Assembly: GCA_026984045.1 (NCBI GenBank)
Contig: JALSSV010000039.1
Coordinates: 1 to 61,617, forward strand
DNA length: 61,617 nt
DNA from: Chromatiales bacterium
Lineage (GTDB): Bacteria; Pseudomonadota; Gammaproteobacteria; UBA6429; Thiohalophilaceae
Direction: 5' to 3'
Below are positions 46,412 to 54,717 of this stretch, one piece after another. The first letter of the stretch is position 1. Every line of letters begins with the position of its first letter. Made by a program: the position numbers and the translations under genes. A model generated the notes under the pieces. That model worked only from the letters and a program-made list of their open reading frames with translations. It was not told where the DNA came from and searched no databases.

Positions 46412-47602
46412 ATGATGGATTTCGACAACGACGACTGGGATTTCGACACGCTGGCGGTGCGCGCCGGGCAGCATCGCACGGGCGAGCACGAGCATGCCGA
46501 GCCCATCTTTCCCACCTCCAGTTACGTGTTCGACAGCGCCGCCCAGGCCGCGGCCCGATTCCGCGGCGACGAACCGGGCAACATCTACTCCCGCTTCACC
46601 AACCCCACCGTGCGCACCTTCGAGGAGCGCCTGGCGGCGCTGGAAGGCGGCGCGCGCTGCGTGGCCACGGCGTCGGGCATGTCGGCGATCCTGGCCACGG
46701 TCATGGGGCTGCTCCAGGCCGGGGATCACATCGTCTCCTCGCGGGCCATCTTCGGCAGCACGGTGGTGCTGTTCAACAAGTACGTCAAGCCCTTCGGCGT
46801 GGACGTGGATTTCGTGCCGCTCACCGATCTTTCCGCCTGGGAGGCGGCCCTCCGGCCGGAGACGAAGCTGCTGTTCCTGGAGACGCCCTCCAACCCCCTC
46901 ACCGAGATCGCCGACATCCGCGCCCTGGCCGAGCTGGCCCATGCCCATGGCTGCAAGCTGGTAGTGGACAACGCCTTCTGCACGCCGGCCCTGCAGCGGC
47001 CACTGGCGCTGGGCGCGGACATCGTGATCCACTCGGCCACCAAGTACATCGACGGCCAGGGGCGCTGCGTGGGTGGCGCCGTGGTGGGCGATGCCGAGGC
47101 GGTGGGCGAGGGGGTGTTCGGCTTTCTGCGCACCGCCGGCCCCAGCATGAGCCCCTTCAACGCCTGGGTGTTCCTCAAGGGGCTGGAGACCCTGCGCCTG
47201 CGCATGGAGGCCCACAGCGCCAACGCCCTGCGGCTGGCCCGCTTTCTCGAAGCCCACCCGGCAGTGGAGACGGTGTTGTATCCGGGCCTGCCCAGCCATC
47301 CCCAGCACGAACTGGCGAAAGTCCAGCAAAGCGGCTTCGGCGGGATCGTCTCCTTCGTGGTGCATGGCGGCCGGGAAGGCGCCTGGACGGTGGTGGACCA
47401 CACCCGCCTGTGCTCCATCACCGCCAACCTTGGCGATACCAAGACCACCATCACCCATCCCGCCACCACCACCCACGGCCGGCTCTCCGACGAGGAACGG
47501 GCCGAGGCCGGGATCGCCGACGGCCTGATCCGTGTGGCCGTGGGCCTGGAGTCGGTTGCGGACATCGAAAAGGATCTGGCGCGGGGGCTGGAAAAGATCT
47601 GA
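46412..47602 (+). CDS. metZ: O-succinylhomoserine sulfhydrylase MetZ
   Basis: MetZ makes homocysteine directly from O-succinylhomoserine and sulfide. The 396-aa PLP enzyme of the Cys/Met metabolism family has FDTLAVRAGQHRT, PIFPTSSYVFDSA, the segment LVVDNAFCTPALQRPLALGADIVIHSATKYIDG (cited in part, PLP lysine in SATKY) and AWVFLKGLETL. The ATG at 46412 follows GAGGG; the frame runs back to GTG 46382. The riboswitch upstream and the gene order after purF support MetZ rather than MetB. Confidence 0.94.
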   Translation: MMDFDNDDWDFDTLAVRAGQHRTGEHEHAEPIFPTSSYVFDSAAQAAARFRGDEPGNIYSRFTNPTVRTFEERLAALEGGARCVATASGMSAILATVMGLLQAGDHIVSSRAIFGSTVVLFNKYVKPFGVDVDFVPLTDLSAWEAALRPETKLLFLETPSNPLTEIADIRALAELAHAHGCKLVVDNAFCTPALQRPLALGADIVIHSATKYIDGQGRCVGGAVVGDAEAVGEGVFGFLRTAGPSMSPFNAWVFLKGLETLRLRMEAHSANALRLARFLEAHPAVETVLYPGLPSHPQHELAKVQQSGFGGIVSFVVHGGREGAWTVVDHTRLCSITANLGDTKTTITHPATTTHGRLSDEERAEAGIADGLIRVAVGLESVADIEKDLARGLEKI

Positions 47603-47679
47603 TCCGCCTCATGGGCGTACCCGCTCCTGAATCGGCTGCCCAAAATGGTCGGAGATTCGAAACGGCTCTCTGTCCCAGA

Positions 47680-47730
47680 GGGCAGTGTTGGAATCGGGCA
47701 CGCTTGCCTAAGTGGTTCGTTATTTGGAAC
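47680..47730 (+). repeat. Possible decayed end of the nested-palindrome element
   Basis: AAGTGGTTC (47710-47718) followed by ATTTGGAAC (47722-47730) resembles the distal flank and outer repeat of copy A (AAGTGGTTC at 21780-21788, outer repeat ending at 21818), with about 14 nt lost between. It lies after metZ in the same relative orientation and contains the stop codon of the convergent NUDIX gene. Confidence 0.35.
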
Positions 47731-48154
47731 TTCGATTTAGCGCCGGATACCACGTCGCCAGCAACTGCCGCGTGTCGGGATTCAGGGAAAGCCGCTGCAG
47801 CGTTTCGGCACCGAACCAGCCGGCAGCGCCGGCATCGTCGGCGGCGCGGGGTTCGCCGTCGAGGTATTCGCCCATCAGATCCACGATCACGTAGTGCCAG
47901 CGCAACGTCCCGTCCGCGTCCCGTTCGATGAGATCGAAGGCATGCACTGGCTCCCCGGCACGGATCCGGATGCCGGTCTCCTCGCGGATTTCGCGCTCGG
48001 CCGCGGCCTGCAGGGTCTCGCCGGGCCGAACCTTGCCACCGGGAATGGCCCACTCCCCGGCGCGCGGCGGCCGGGCACGGCGCACCAGCAGCACCTCGCC
48101 GTTGCGGAATACCACCGCGCCCACGCCCACGCGGGGCAGACAGGGATCATGCAT
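47720..48154 (-). CDS. NUDIX hydrolase
   Basis: The 144-aa protein has a complete NUDIX box (GGKVRPGETLQAAAEREIREETGI, cited as the 23-residue G-x5-E-x7-REU-x-EE-x-G-U pattern at residues ~39-61) after VGVGAVVFRNGEVLLVRRAR. NUDIX enzymes hydrolyse nucleoside diphosphates linked to another group. This compact ADP-ribose/8-oxo-dGTP-like form does not reveal its substrate. The last few codons lie in the putative repeat remnant, so the native C terminus may have been replaced. Confidence 0.88.
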   Translation of the reverse strand: MHDPCLPRVGVGAVVFRNGEVLLVRRARPPRAGEWAIPGGKVRPGETLQAAAEREIREETGIRIRAGEPVHAFDLIERDADGTLRWHYVIVDLMGEYLDGEPRAADDAGAAGWFGAETLQRLSLNPDTRQLLATWYPALNRSSK

Positions 48155-48267
48155 GCGAACGCCTCAGCGTGAAGGTTTCCTGTCGGAATGATACCTTGGC
48201 GAAGGCAAAAAGAGTGCGGGCGCGGCAATGGAATTGCTGCGCCCACGGGGGAGGAAAGTCGAGAGAT

Positions 48268-48483
48268 TCAGGCGCCCGGGGTGTTGGCTGCCCACTGGCG
48301 CCGCAATCGGCGACGCTGCCGTGCCCGGTGCCTGCGACGCCGAACGAGTATGATGAGACCGCCGCTGGCCAGCAGAATCCCGGAACCGAACGGCATGGGT
48401 TCAGGATGGGTGATGGCGACGGCGATGCCCACCAGAACGTACAACATGGGAAGTGTCTCGTAGACGGGTCCGGGGAGTTGCAT
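48268..48483 (-). CDS. Small integral membrane protein, 71 aa
   Basis: The start at 48483 is set by a perfect AAGGAGG seven bases before the ATG on the minus strand. The product MQLPGPVYETLPMLYVLVGI continues with two hydrophobic helices (about residues 10-25 and 33-48) and a very Arg-rich cytoplasmic tail. I recall similar small YETLP...YVLxG proteins in other gammaproteobacteria without known function. No partner gene is evident; it is divergent from the glycerate kinase. Confidence 0.72.
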   Translation of the reverse strand: MQLPGPVYETLPMLYVLVGIAVAITHPEPMPFGSGILLASGGLIILVRRRRHRARQRRRLRRQWAANTPGA

Positions 48484-48575
48484 GGCAGGCCTCCTTGTGC
48501 CTCGCGTCATTCATTTATAGCAGTCGGGGCAGAAGCGTCAATGACACAAGCACCGAATTCGATCAGGGATATGCC

Positions 48576-49799
48576 ATGAATGGGGTTTCCCCGGAGAAGC
48601 CACGGGGCCTCCTGTTGCGGTTCTTCGCCTCGGCCCTGGAGGCCGTGAAGGGTGATGTGGCCGTGCGCCGGGCCCTGGCGGAGGCGCCTGCGAATGCGTG
48701 TCCGGTGCGCCTGCTGGCCATGGGCAAGGCGGCGGTGGCCATGGCCGGGGGCGCCGCCGACGTGCTCTCGGATCGTCTCCGGGACGGGCTGGTGATCACC
48801 CGGCACGGTTACGGTGGGCCGTTGCCTTCCGGATTGCGGCTGCTCGAGGCGGGTCATCCGGTGCCCGATGCCGATTCGCTCGTCGCCGGCGAGGCGGCCG
48901 CCTCGGCCGTGACCGAGTTGCCGGCAGGCTGGAGGCTGTTGGCCCTGATCTCCGGTGGCGCCTCGGCATTGGTGGAGGTGTTGCCGGAAGGCATGACACT
49001 CGAGGAACTGCAACGCCTGAACCGCTGGCTGCTCGGCAGCGGCCTTTCCATCCACCAGGTCAACCGGATCCGCCAGACGCTCTCCCGGATCAAGGGTGGC
49101 CGGCTGGTGGCGCGGCTCGGCCGGCGCCCGGCCGAGGTGCTGCTCATCTCCGACGTGCCCGGCGACGACCCGGCCCTGATCGCGTCCGGGCCGTTCCATG
49201 CGCCGCCCGCCACGCCACTGCCGGCAGGGTTGCCCGATTGGGTGGCGGCCCTGCTGGCGCGTCATGCTCAGCCTTTTCCCGACGTGCCGGCCATTCCCCA
49301 CCGAATCGTGGCCAGCAACCGTATGGCCCGTGAAGCGGCGGCGAAAGCCTGCCATGACTTCCCGGTGTTCGATCACGCCGAACCCCTGCAGGGCGAGGCA
49401 GAGGCCATGGCCCAGCAGATCGTCGCCGAACTGGCGCAGGCGCCGGTCGGCCTCCATCTGTGGGGCGGCGAAACCACCGTCACGCTCCCGCCTGATCCCG
49501 GCCGCGGCGGTCGCAATCAGCACCTGGCCCTGGCGGCCGCCCTGGCCATGGCCGGCCGGCGCGATCTCTGGCTGCTGGCTGCGGGCACCGACGGCAGCGA
49601 CGGCAACAGCCATGCCGCCGGGGCACTGGTTGATGGGGACACCGTACGTCGGGGCGAGGCCGAGGGCCTGTCGGCCGCCGACTGCCTGCGCCGTGCCGAT
49701 GCCGGCACCTTCCTCGCCGCCAGTGGCGATCTCGTCGACACCGGCCCCACCGGCACCAACGTGATGGATCTGATTCTGGCCCTCAAGACCGGCACCTGA
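48576..49799 (+). CDS. Glycerate kinase, type 2 (DUF4147/MOFRL)
   Basis: The 407-aa protein has LLAMGKAAVAMAGGA, LISGGASALVE, the N-terminal DUF4147 segment with LLGSGLSIHQVNRIRQTLSRIKGGRL (cited in part), and the C-terminal MOFRL domain with GGRNQHLALAAAL, TDGSDGNS and FLAASGDLVDTGPTGTNVMDL (cited in part). This class phosphorylates D-glycerate, usually at C2. The ATG at 48576 is chosen; the frame is open further upstream. It is not adjacent to tartrate or hydroxypyruvate genes, so the pathway is unclear. Confidence 0.9.
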   Translation: MNGVSPEKPRGLLLRFFASALEAVKGDVAVRRALAEAPANACPVRLLAMGKAAVAMAGGAADVLSDRLRDGLVITRHGYGGPLPSGLRLLEAGHPVPDADSLVAGEAAASAVTELPAGWRLLALISGGASALVEVLPEGMTLEELQRLNRWLLGSGLSIHQVNRIRQTLSRIKGGRLVARLGRRPAEVLLISDVPGDDPALIASGPFHAPPATPLPAGLPDWVAALLARHAQPFPDVPAIPHRIVASNRMAREAAAKACHDFPVFDHAEPLQGEAEAMAQQIVAELAQAPVGLHLWGGETTVTLPPDPGRGGRNQHLALAAALAMAGRRDLWLLAAGTDGSDGNSHAAGALVDGDTVRRGEAEGLSAADCLRRADAGTFLAASGDLVDTGPTGTNVMDLILALKTGT

Positions 49800-49806
49800 A
49801 CTCACC

Positions 49807-49829
49807 GCAGGAGCGGCGCGAGCCGCGGA
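49807..49829 (+). repeat. REP-like half-site
   Basis: GCAGGAGCGGCGCGAGCCGC plus GGA is a short member of the GTAGGAGCGGC family and is itself partly palindromic (GCGGC...GCCGC). It is followed by GGTGGCTGGG, which also accompanies the copy at 4007-4150. Confidence 0.5.
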
Positions 49830-49875
49830 TGCGGCGTTGGCAGGTGGCTGGGAAAACCCCGGTATAATGCTGCTA

Positions 49876-50676
49876 ATGACCCAGGCCAACCTTCACCTCC
49901 AGGCTCGCGCGGCGCTGCTTGAGACCGATCCCGATGCCAAGATCGCCGCCGTGGGCCGGCTCGAGGGCGACTGGCAGGCGGGACGGCTGGAGGCGGAGCC
50001 GGTCGCGGTGGAGGCGGTGCCGGTGCCGGGGCGTCCGCCGCGCCCGGAACTGGTGGCGCCGCGCGATCTGGCCAGGCGCCGGCCCAACACCCCCGAAGGC
50101 CACGCGGCGCTGATCCATGCCCTCTGCCACATCGAGTTCAACGCCATCAACTTGGCCCTGGACGCCGTGTACCGCTTCACCGATCTGCCCGCCGACTTCT
50201 ACACCGACTGGCTCCGGGTCGCCCGGGAGGAAGGCGCGCATTTCGAACTGCTGCGAACGCATCTGCGCGGCCTGGGTTACGACTATGGCGACTTTTCCGC
50301 CCACAACGGCCTGTGGGAGGCGGCAGTGGAGACCGATCACGATCCGCTGATCCGCATGGCGCTGGTCCCGCGGGTGCTGGAGGCCCGCGGGCTGGACGTC
50401 ACCCCCGGGATCATGGCGAAACTGGAAGGCATTGGAGACAAAGACGCCGTGGCGATCCTGCGGATCATCCAGCGTGACGAAGTAGGGCACGTGGCCATTG
50501 GCACCCGCTGGTTCCGGCATCTCTGCACCGAGCGGAATTTGGTCCCGGAAAGCACGTTCCAGTCGTTGCTATCGGCCAGCCGACAGGGCAGAATCCGGGG
50601 ACCGCTCGACCGGGACGCCCGCTTGCGGGCCGGTTTCACCGAGGCGGAACTCGACTACCTGGAAGGAACGGGATGA
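49876..50676 (+). CDS. DUF455 family ferritin-like protein
   Basis: The 266-aa protein has the DUF455 helical-bundle fold with likely di-iron ligands: HIEFNA, EEGAHFELL and RDEVGHVAIGTRWF (E-x-x-H pairs). It is related to the ferritin-like superfamily; the reaction is unknown. Two starts are close, ATG 49867 and ATG 49876. A TATAAT at 49863-49868 overlaps the first and lies 7 nt before the second, and no Shine-Dalgarno is present, so 49876 (MTQANLHLQ) on a leaderless message is preferred. The stop overlaps the next gene (ATGA). Confidence 0.83.
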   Translation: MTQANLHLQARAALLETDPDAKIAAVGRLEGDWQAGRLEAEPVAVEAVPVPGRPPRPELVAPRDLARRRPNTPEGHAALIHALCHIEFNAINLALDAVYRFTDLPADFYTDWLRVAREEGAHFELLRTHLRGLGYDYGDFSAHNGLWEAAVETDHDPLIRMALVPRVLEARGLDVTPGIMAKLEGIGDKDAVAILRIIQRDEVGHVAIGTRWFRHLCTERNLVPESTFQSLLSASRQGRIRGPLDRDARLRAGFTEAELDYLEGTG

Positions 50677-51458
50677 ATCCAACCCTGCGCATCATCGGTT
50701 TCACGCTTCTGCTGACTCTCCTCGGCGCCTGTCAGCAGGCCGAACCCGAGGCCACTGCCGACGCCGACGGTCACGACATCCTGCTGACCTTCGTCGAGTT
50801 CGAGAAGGGCGTCGATCCCTACCGGACGCGGGTCATCGTCACGCCCGACTTCATGCGTTTCGACGATGGCGAGGGTTCCTTGGACTTCGTGCTCTTCGAC
50901 CGGCGCAAGCGGATCGTCTACAGCGTCAACAGCGATGACGAAACGGTCCTCGCCGTGCATCCCAAGTCCATCGAGATCGAGCCGCCCATGAAGCTGAAGC
51001 TGGAAGCCCATGCGCTCGGCAACATGCAGGATGCGCCGGCCATCGACGGCAGGATCCCGCAGCACTACCAGTTTCTCGCCAACGGCAAGGTCTGCTACGA
51101 CACGGTGAGCGTGAAGGGCCTGCTGCCCGACGCGGTGGACGCCTTTCGCGATTTCACGGCCGTGCTGGCCTCCGACAGCAAGGTGACCTTCAACACCATC
51201 CCTGCCGATCTGCACGATGCCTGCGACATGTCCATGAACACCTTCGCTGCCGGCCGTCACTTCGCCTACGGCTTCCCCATCCAGGAATGGAGCCCCAAGG
51301 GCGCCGGTCGTACCCTCATCGACTACCGCACCGACTATCGCGCCGATCCGGCCCTGTTCGTCCTGCCACGGGAGTATACCCACTTCACGGTGCAGGAGTT
51401 CCGGGAGGGCAAGGTCGATCCCGAAGCCGAGTCCACTCCGGTGCCCAATCACACCTGA
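50673..51458 (+). CDS. Uncharacterised lipoprotein
   Basis: The 261-aa protein has a lipoprotein signal with lipobox LLGAC (Cys20). The mature part is soluble and mixed alpha/beta, with DPYRTRVIVTPDFMRFDDGEGSLDFVLFDRRKR (cited in part) and two further cysteines (about 148 and 182, in KVCYDTV and HDACDMS) that might form a disulfide. I do not recognise a family. The start overlaps the DUF455 stop by 4 bp, so the two are cotranslated and may act together. Confidence 0.75.
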   Translation: MNPTLRIIGFTLLLTLLGACQQAEPEATADADGHDILLTFVEFEKGVDPYRTRVIVTPDFMRFDDGEGSLDFVLFDRRKRIVYSVNSDDETVLAVHPKSIEIEPPMKLKLEAHALGNMQDAPAIDGRIPQHYQFLANGKVCYDTVSVKGLLPDAVDAFRDFTAVLASDSKVTFNTIPADLHDACDMSMNTFAAGRHFAYGFPIQEWSPKGAGRTLIDYRTDYRADPALFVLPREYTHFTVQEFREGKVDPEAESTPVPNHT

Positions 51459-51470
51459 GATACCCGTTCC

Positions 51471-52223
51471 TTACCGGGCCTGAAAAATCTCTCCTGTCAC
51501 GCCCTGGCTGTCTGGCCCCATGAGATACAGATAGGCCGGCATGAGGTCGGCCGGCTGGGGGAGGGTGCGGGGATCCTCGCCGGGAAAGGCCAGGCGGCGC
51601 ATGGGAGTGGCCACGGGACCGGGGTCGAGGCTGTTGGCACGAACCGAGGTGTTGGTTTCGGTTTCGTCGGCGATGATTTGCATGAGGTTGTCGGCGGCCG
51701 CCTTGCTCGCGCCATAGGCGCCCCAGTAGGCCTTGCCATGTCGGGCAACGGCATCGGAGCTGAAGATCAGGGCCGCATCCGGGGCCTGGCGCAGCAGGGG
51801 CAGGCAGGCCCGGCTGAGCATGAAGGGGGCGTTGAGGTTGATTTGCATCACCCGCGCCCAGAGCTTGAGATCGAACTGCTCGATCATCATCCGGGCCCCG
51901 AGCAGTGCGGCATTGTGCAGGATGCCGTCGAGCCGGCCGAATTCCCGTTCGATGGTGGCGGCCAGCTCCTCGTGATGCTGATAGTGGGCACCCTCCAGAT
52001 CCATCGGATAGATGGCCGGTTGAGAGTGGCCGGCACCTTCGATGGCATCGTAGACCATCTCCAGCTCCCGCACGATGGGCCCGAGCAGGATCACGGTGGC
52101 ACCGTGGGCTGCGTAGGTCTTCGCCGCCTCGGCCCCGAGGCCGGAGCCGGCGCCGGTGACGAGGATGACGCGATCGCGGAGCAGGTCGGGAGCGGGCCGG
52201 TAGTCGGCGGGAATGGTCTTCAT
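51471..52223 (-). CDS. yciK: YciK-type short-chain dehydrogenase
   Basis: The 250-aa SDR has the NAD(P) motif TGAGSGLGAEAA, NAALLG, the catalytic Ser in IFSSDAVARHGKAYWGAYGASKAAA (cited in part, Y-x-x-x-K as YGASK) and NSLDPGPVATPMR. It matches YciK of Pseudomonas, whose gene normally follows ubiG and the gph/mupP gene. Here it is separated from them by hpnEDC and rmuC. The ATG at 52223 (MKTIPADYRP) lies 36 nt from element B. Confidence 0.85.
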   Translation of the reverse strand: MKTIPADYRPAPDLLRDRVILVTGAGSGLGAEAAKTYAAHGATVILLGPIVRELEMVYDAIEGAGHSQPAIYPMDLEGAHYQHHEELAATIEREFGRLDGILHNAALLGARMMIEQFDLKLWARVMQINLNAPFMLSRACLPLLRQAPDAALIFSSDAVARHGKAYWGAYGASKAAADNLMQIIADETETNTSVRANSLDPGPVATPMRRLAFPGEDPRTLPQPADLMPAYLYLMGPDSQGVTGEIFQAR

Positions 52224-52258
52224 GGAACGGCCTGTGGCGTGGGTGAATCCGAATCGCC

Positions 52259-52455
52259 GTTCCGAATTCCCTGGCTCATTTTGCGATTGGACCAGTATCT
52301 GGCACGCCCTTGGTTCCGGCAAGGCGTTTCGTGACACGCCGTGAATACCTCCGTGTAGGCTCGACGGCCGCATCCCTGCGGCCGACGGTCACGAAACGCC
52401 TCCCCGGAACCAAGGGCTCTGTGCTATCAACAAGAGATGTCCTGGAATTCGGAAC
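52259..52455 (-). repeat. Nested-palindrome element, copy B
   Basis: Outer repeat GTTCCGAATTCC (52259-52270) pairs perfectly with 52444-52455. The inner 30-nt arms 52306-52335 (starts GCCCTTGGTTCCGGC) and 52388-52417 pair with two mismatches. The 52-nt core 52336-52387 contains CGGCCGCA-TCCC-TGCGGCCG. In the transcript sense (minus strand) the core is copy A with two changes. The right outer repeat encodes the end of hpnE. It lies between hpnE and yciK. Confidence 0.9.
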
Positions 52456-53767
52456 CGCAGTTCAGAACGGAAAGCGCGCATTGTACACCACTGCGCACCG
52501 CGCCTTCGAGGGTGGCGGGGTAGCCGGTGTCGGTGAAGTCGCCGGCCAGCCACAGACCCGGCAACGGGGTGGCGTTGCCGGGTCGCCGCGCGTCGATGCC
52601 CACCTCGCAGCGGAAGGTGGCCCGTTTCTCCCGTACTACGAAACCGTTTCGCGGCGCCGGCCAGTGGGGAAAGTGACCGGCGAGCTGGGCGCTCACCGCC
52701 TGGATCAGGGCCGCCTTCGACAGTGTCATGTGCGAACCGCCGGCACTGATCACCACGGCCATCACGCCCGGCTGCCCCGCTACGCGTCGATCGAACAGCC
52801 ACTGGCCCGGAGCCGACAGCAGGCCGAGCATCGGCTGCGCCAGGCGCACCTGTGGCGGATAACGCAGATAGACGGTGGTGACGGGTTCGCTGCCGAAACG
52901 CCGGGCCATGTCCGTGATGCCCTTCAGGGACGGATGATCCGGCAGCAGATCGGCCAGGGCATGATGGCCCGGGGCGAGGATCAGCCGGGCATGCCGGCAG
53001 ACCGTGCCATTGCGTGTCTGCAGCCTGAAGGTGCCGATCTCTTCCCGCACCACGCCAGCGATCCGCTGCTGCACGATTTGCGTACCCCGTGCCCGCAGCC
53101 AGGCGAGAGCCGGTTCGGGCAGCAGGGCGCCGAGGGCGCGGCGCGGGACGAGCAGGTCCGAATCATTCCGTCGGCGCAGGAAGGCATCGCACAACACGCG
53201 GGCGAACACCCGGGCCGAGGCCGTGTCGGGAGGCGTGTTCATGACGGCCAGGCACAGGGGATCCCAGAGTGTCTTGCAAAGGCGTGACGACTGATCCTGT
53301 TCGCGCAACCATTGTGACACGCTGATGTCGTCGTCCGCTGGCCAGCGAGCCGCCTTCCAGCCGGTACCGAAGCGCAGGGCGCGCAGGCGATCGGCGAGGC
53401 CAAGTCCCTGTGCGCCCAACAGCCCGGCGAGCAGATGCAGAGGCGCCGGCAGGCGGGGGACGCGCAATGTCAGCCCCGGTGTGGTCTCGGTTCCCAGCAG
53501 GGTCAGGCCCAGGGGCAGGCGCAGGAAGGCACGTTCGGGGTCGATGTCGAGGGTTCGCAGCAGCGCCAGGGTCTGATGATAGGCGCCGATGAAAAGATGC
53601 TGGCCGTTGTCGAGTTCGAGATCCCGCCAGGGCAGGGCGCGGGCCCGGCCGCCGGGGCGGGGCGCGGCCTCGTAGAGGGTGACCGACTGGCCGGTTTCGA
53701 CCAGGGTGACCGCCGCGGCCAGCCCGGCCCAGCCGGCGCCCACGATGCCGATCCGGTTCTGTATCAT
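52427..53767 (-). CDS. hpnE: Squalene-forming FAD desaturase HpnE
   Basis: HpnE reduces hydroxysqualene to squalene. The 446-aa amine-oxidase-type protein has the FAD motif GIVGAGWAGLAAAVTL, ELDNGQHLFIGAYHQTL, and C-terminal LWLAGDFTDTGYPATLEGAVRSG (cited in part). The ATG at 53767 overlaps the hpnD stop (ATGA). The last ~9 codons (after VLNC, GSEFQDISC) are encoded inside element B, so the native C terminus may have been altered by the repeat. A squalene-hopene cyclase is not in the window. Confidence 0.93.
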   Translation of the reverse strand: MIQNRIGIVGAGWAGLAAAVTLVETGQSVTLYEAAPRPGGRARALPWRDLELDNGQHLFIGAYHQTLALLRTLDIDPERAFLRLPLGLTLLGTETTPGLTLRVPRLPAPLHLLAGLLGAQGLGLADRLRALRFGTGWKAARWPADDDISVSQWLREQDQSSRLCKTLWDPLCLAVMNTPPDTASARVFARVLCDAFLRRRNDSDLLVPRRALGALLPEPALAWLRARGTQIVQQRIAGVVREEIGTFRLQTRNGTVCRHARLILAPGHHALADLLPDHPSLKGITDMARRFGSEPVTTVYLRYPPQVRLAQPMLGLLSAPGQWLFDRRVAGQPGVMAVVISAGGSHMTLSKAALIQAVSAQLAGHFPHWPAPRNGFVVREKRATFRCEVGIDARRPGNATPLPGLWLAGDFTDTGYPATLEGAVRSGVQCALSVLNCGSEFQDISC

Positions 53768-54621
53768 GCCGCGTGGGGCAGGGCGCCGCGCAGCCGCCAG
53801 CGGGCGGTCAGCGCCAGCCAGAGCTTGCGCAGTGGCGTCAGTCGGACCCGACGAGTGAGCACGTGCAGGCCGTCGGCCACCACTTCGTCCAGGGTGGCGC
53901 GGTAGATGGCGGCCATCACCAGGCCGGTGCGCTGGCGACGCGCATCCTCGGGTGGCAGCAGCGACAGGGCCTTGTCGTAGTAGCCGTAGGCGCGCTTGGC
54001 CTGGAAGGCCATCAGCTCGAGAAAGGCCGGGGTCTCCCGGTGAGCGAGGATGTCGGATTCCGGCACGCCGAAACGCTGCAGTTCGTCCTGCGGGAGGTAG
54101 ATCCGGTTGCGATCCGCATCCTCGCGCACGTCGCGGATGATGTTGGTGAGCTGGAAGGCCAGACCCAGGTGGTGGGCGTACTTGCGGGTCTCGTGGCGGG
54201 TGTAGCCGAAGATCTCGGCGCTCATCAGGCCCACCACGCCGGCGACCCGGTAACAGTACAGCGACAGGGCGGTGAAGTCGGGATAGCGCCGGGTATCCAG
54301 ATCCATGGCCATGCCGTCGATGATTTCCAGGAACTGCTCTTCGGCGAGGTTGACGCGGCCGATGACCGGCTGCAGGGCGCGGGTGACCGGATGCAGCGGC
54401 CTGCCCGCATACAGGCGGCCGATCTCTTCCCGCCACCAGTCCAGCTTGGCCCGGGCCACGCCCGGATCCCCCACCCGATCCACCGCGTCGTCCACCTCCC
54501 GGCAGAAGGCATACAGGGCGACGATGGCGCGGCGTTGTTCGGCAGGCAGGAACAGGAAGCTGTAATAGAAACTCGAGCCGCTGCGGGCCGCCTTGTCCTG
54601 GCAGTACTGGTCGGGGGTCAT
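53764..54621 (-). CDS. hpnD: Presqualene diphosphate synthase HpnD
   Basis: HpnD joins two farnesyl diphosphates. The 285-aa squalene/phytoene-synthase family protein has FYYSFLFLPAEQRRAIVALYAFCREVDDAVD (cited in part) and the second Asp-rich motif LTNIIRDVREDADRNRIYLP. The ATG at 54621 (MTPDQYCQDKAARSGSSFYY) is the usual start. Operon order hpnC-hpnD-hpnE on the minus strand. Confidence 0.94.
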   Translation of the reverse strand: MTPDQYCQDKAARSGSSFYYSFLFLPAEQRRAIVALYAFCREVDDAVDRVGDPGVARAKLDWWREEIGRLYAGRPLHPVTRALQPVIGRVNLAEEQFLEIIDGMAMDLDTRRYPDFTALSLYCYRVAGVVGLMSAEIFGYTRHETRKYAHHLGLAFQLTNIIRDVREDADRNRIYLPQDELQRFGVPESDILAHRETPAFLELMAFQAKRAYGYYDKALSLLPPEDARRQRTGLVMAAIYRATLDEVVADGLHVLTRRVRLTPLRKLWLALTARWRLRGALPHAA

Positions 54622-54671
54622 GGAGGGAACCGGCGGTTGACGAAGGGCGATCTTAGCACCCACCAGTCGCC

Positions 54672-54693
54672 GTTGGAGCGGCGCAAGCCGCGA
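54672..54693 (+). repeat. REP-like half-site between hpnD and hpnC
   Basis: GTTGGAGCGGCGCAAGCCGC plus GA is a short relative of the GTAGGAGCGGC REP family with its own small palindrome (GCGGC...GCCGC). It fills part of the 96-bp hpnC-hpnD gap. Confidence 0.45.
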
Positions 54694-54717
54694 AAAACCA
54701 TGGATATCGTGATCGGG

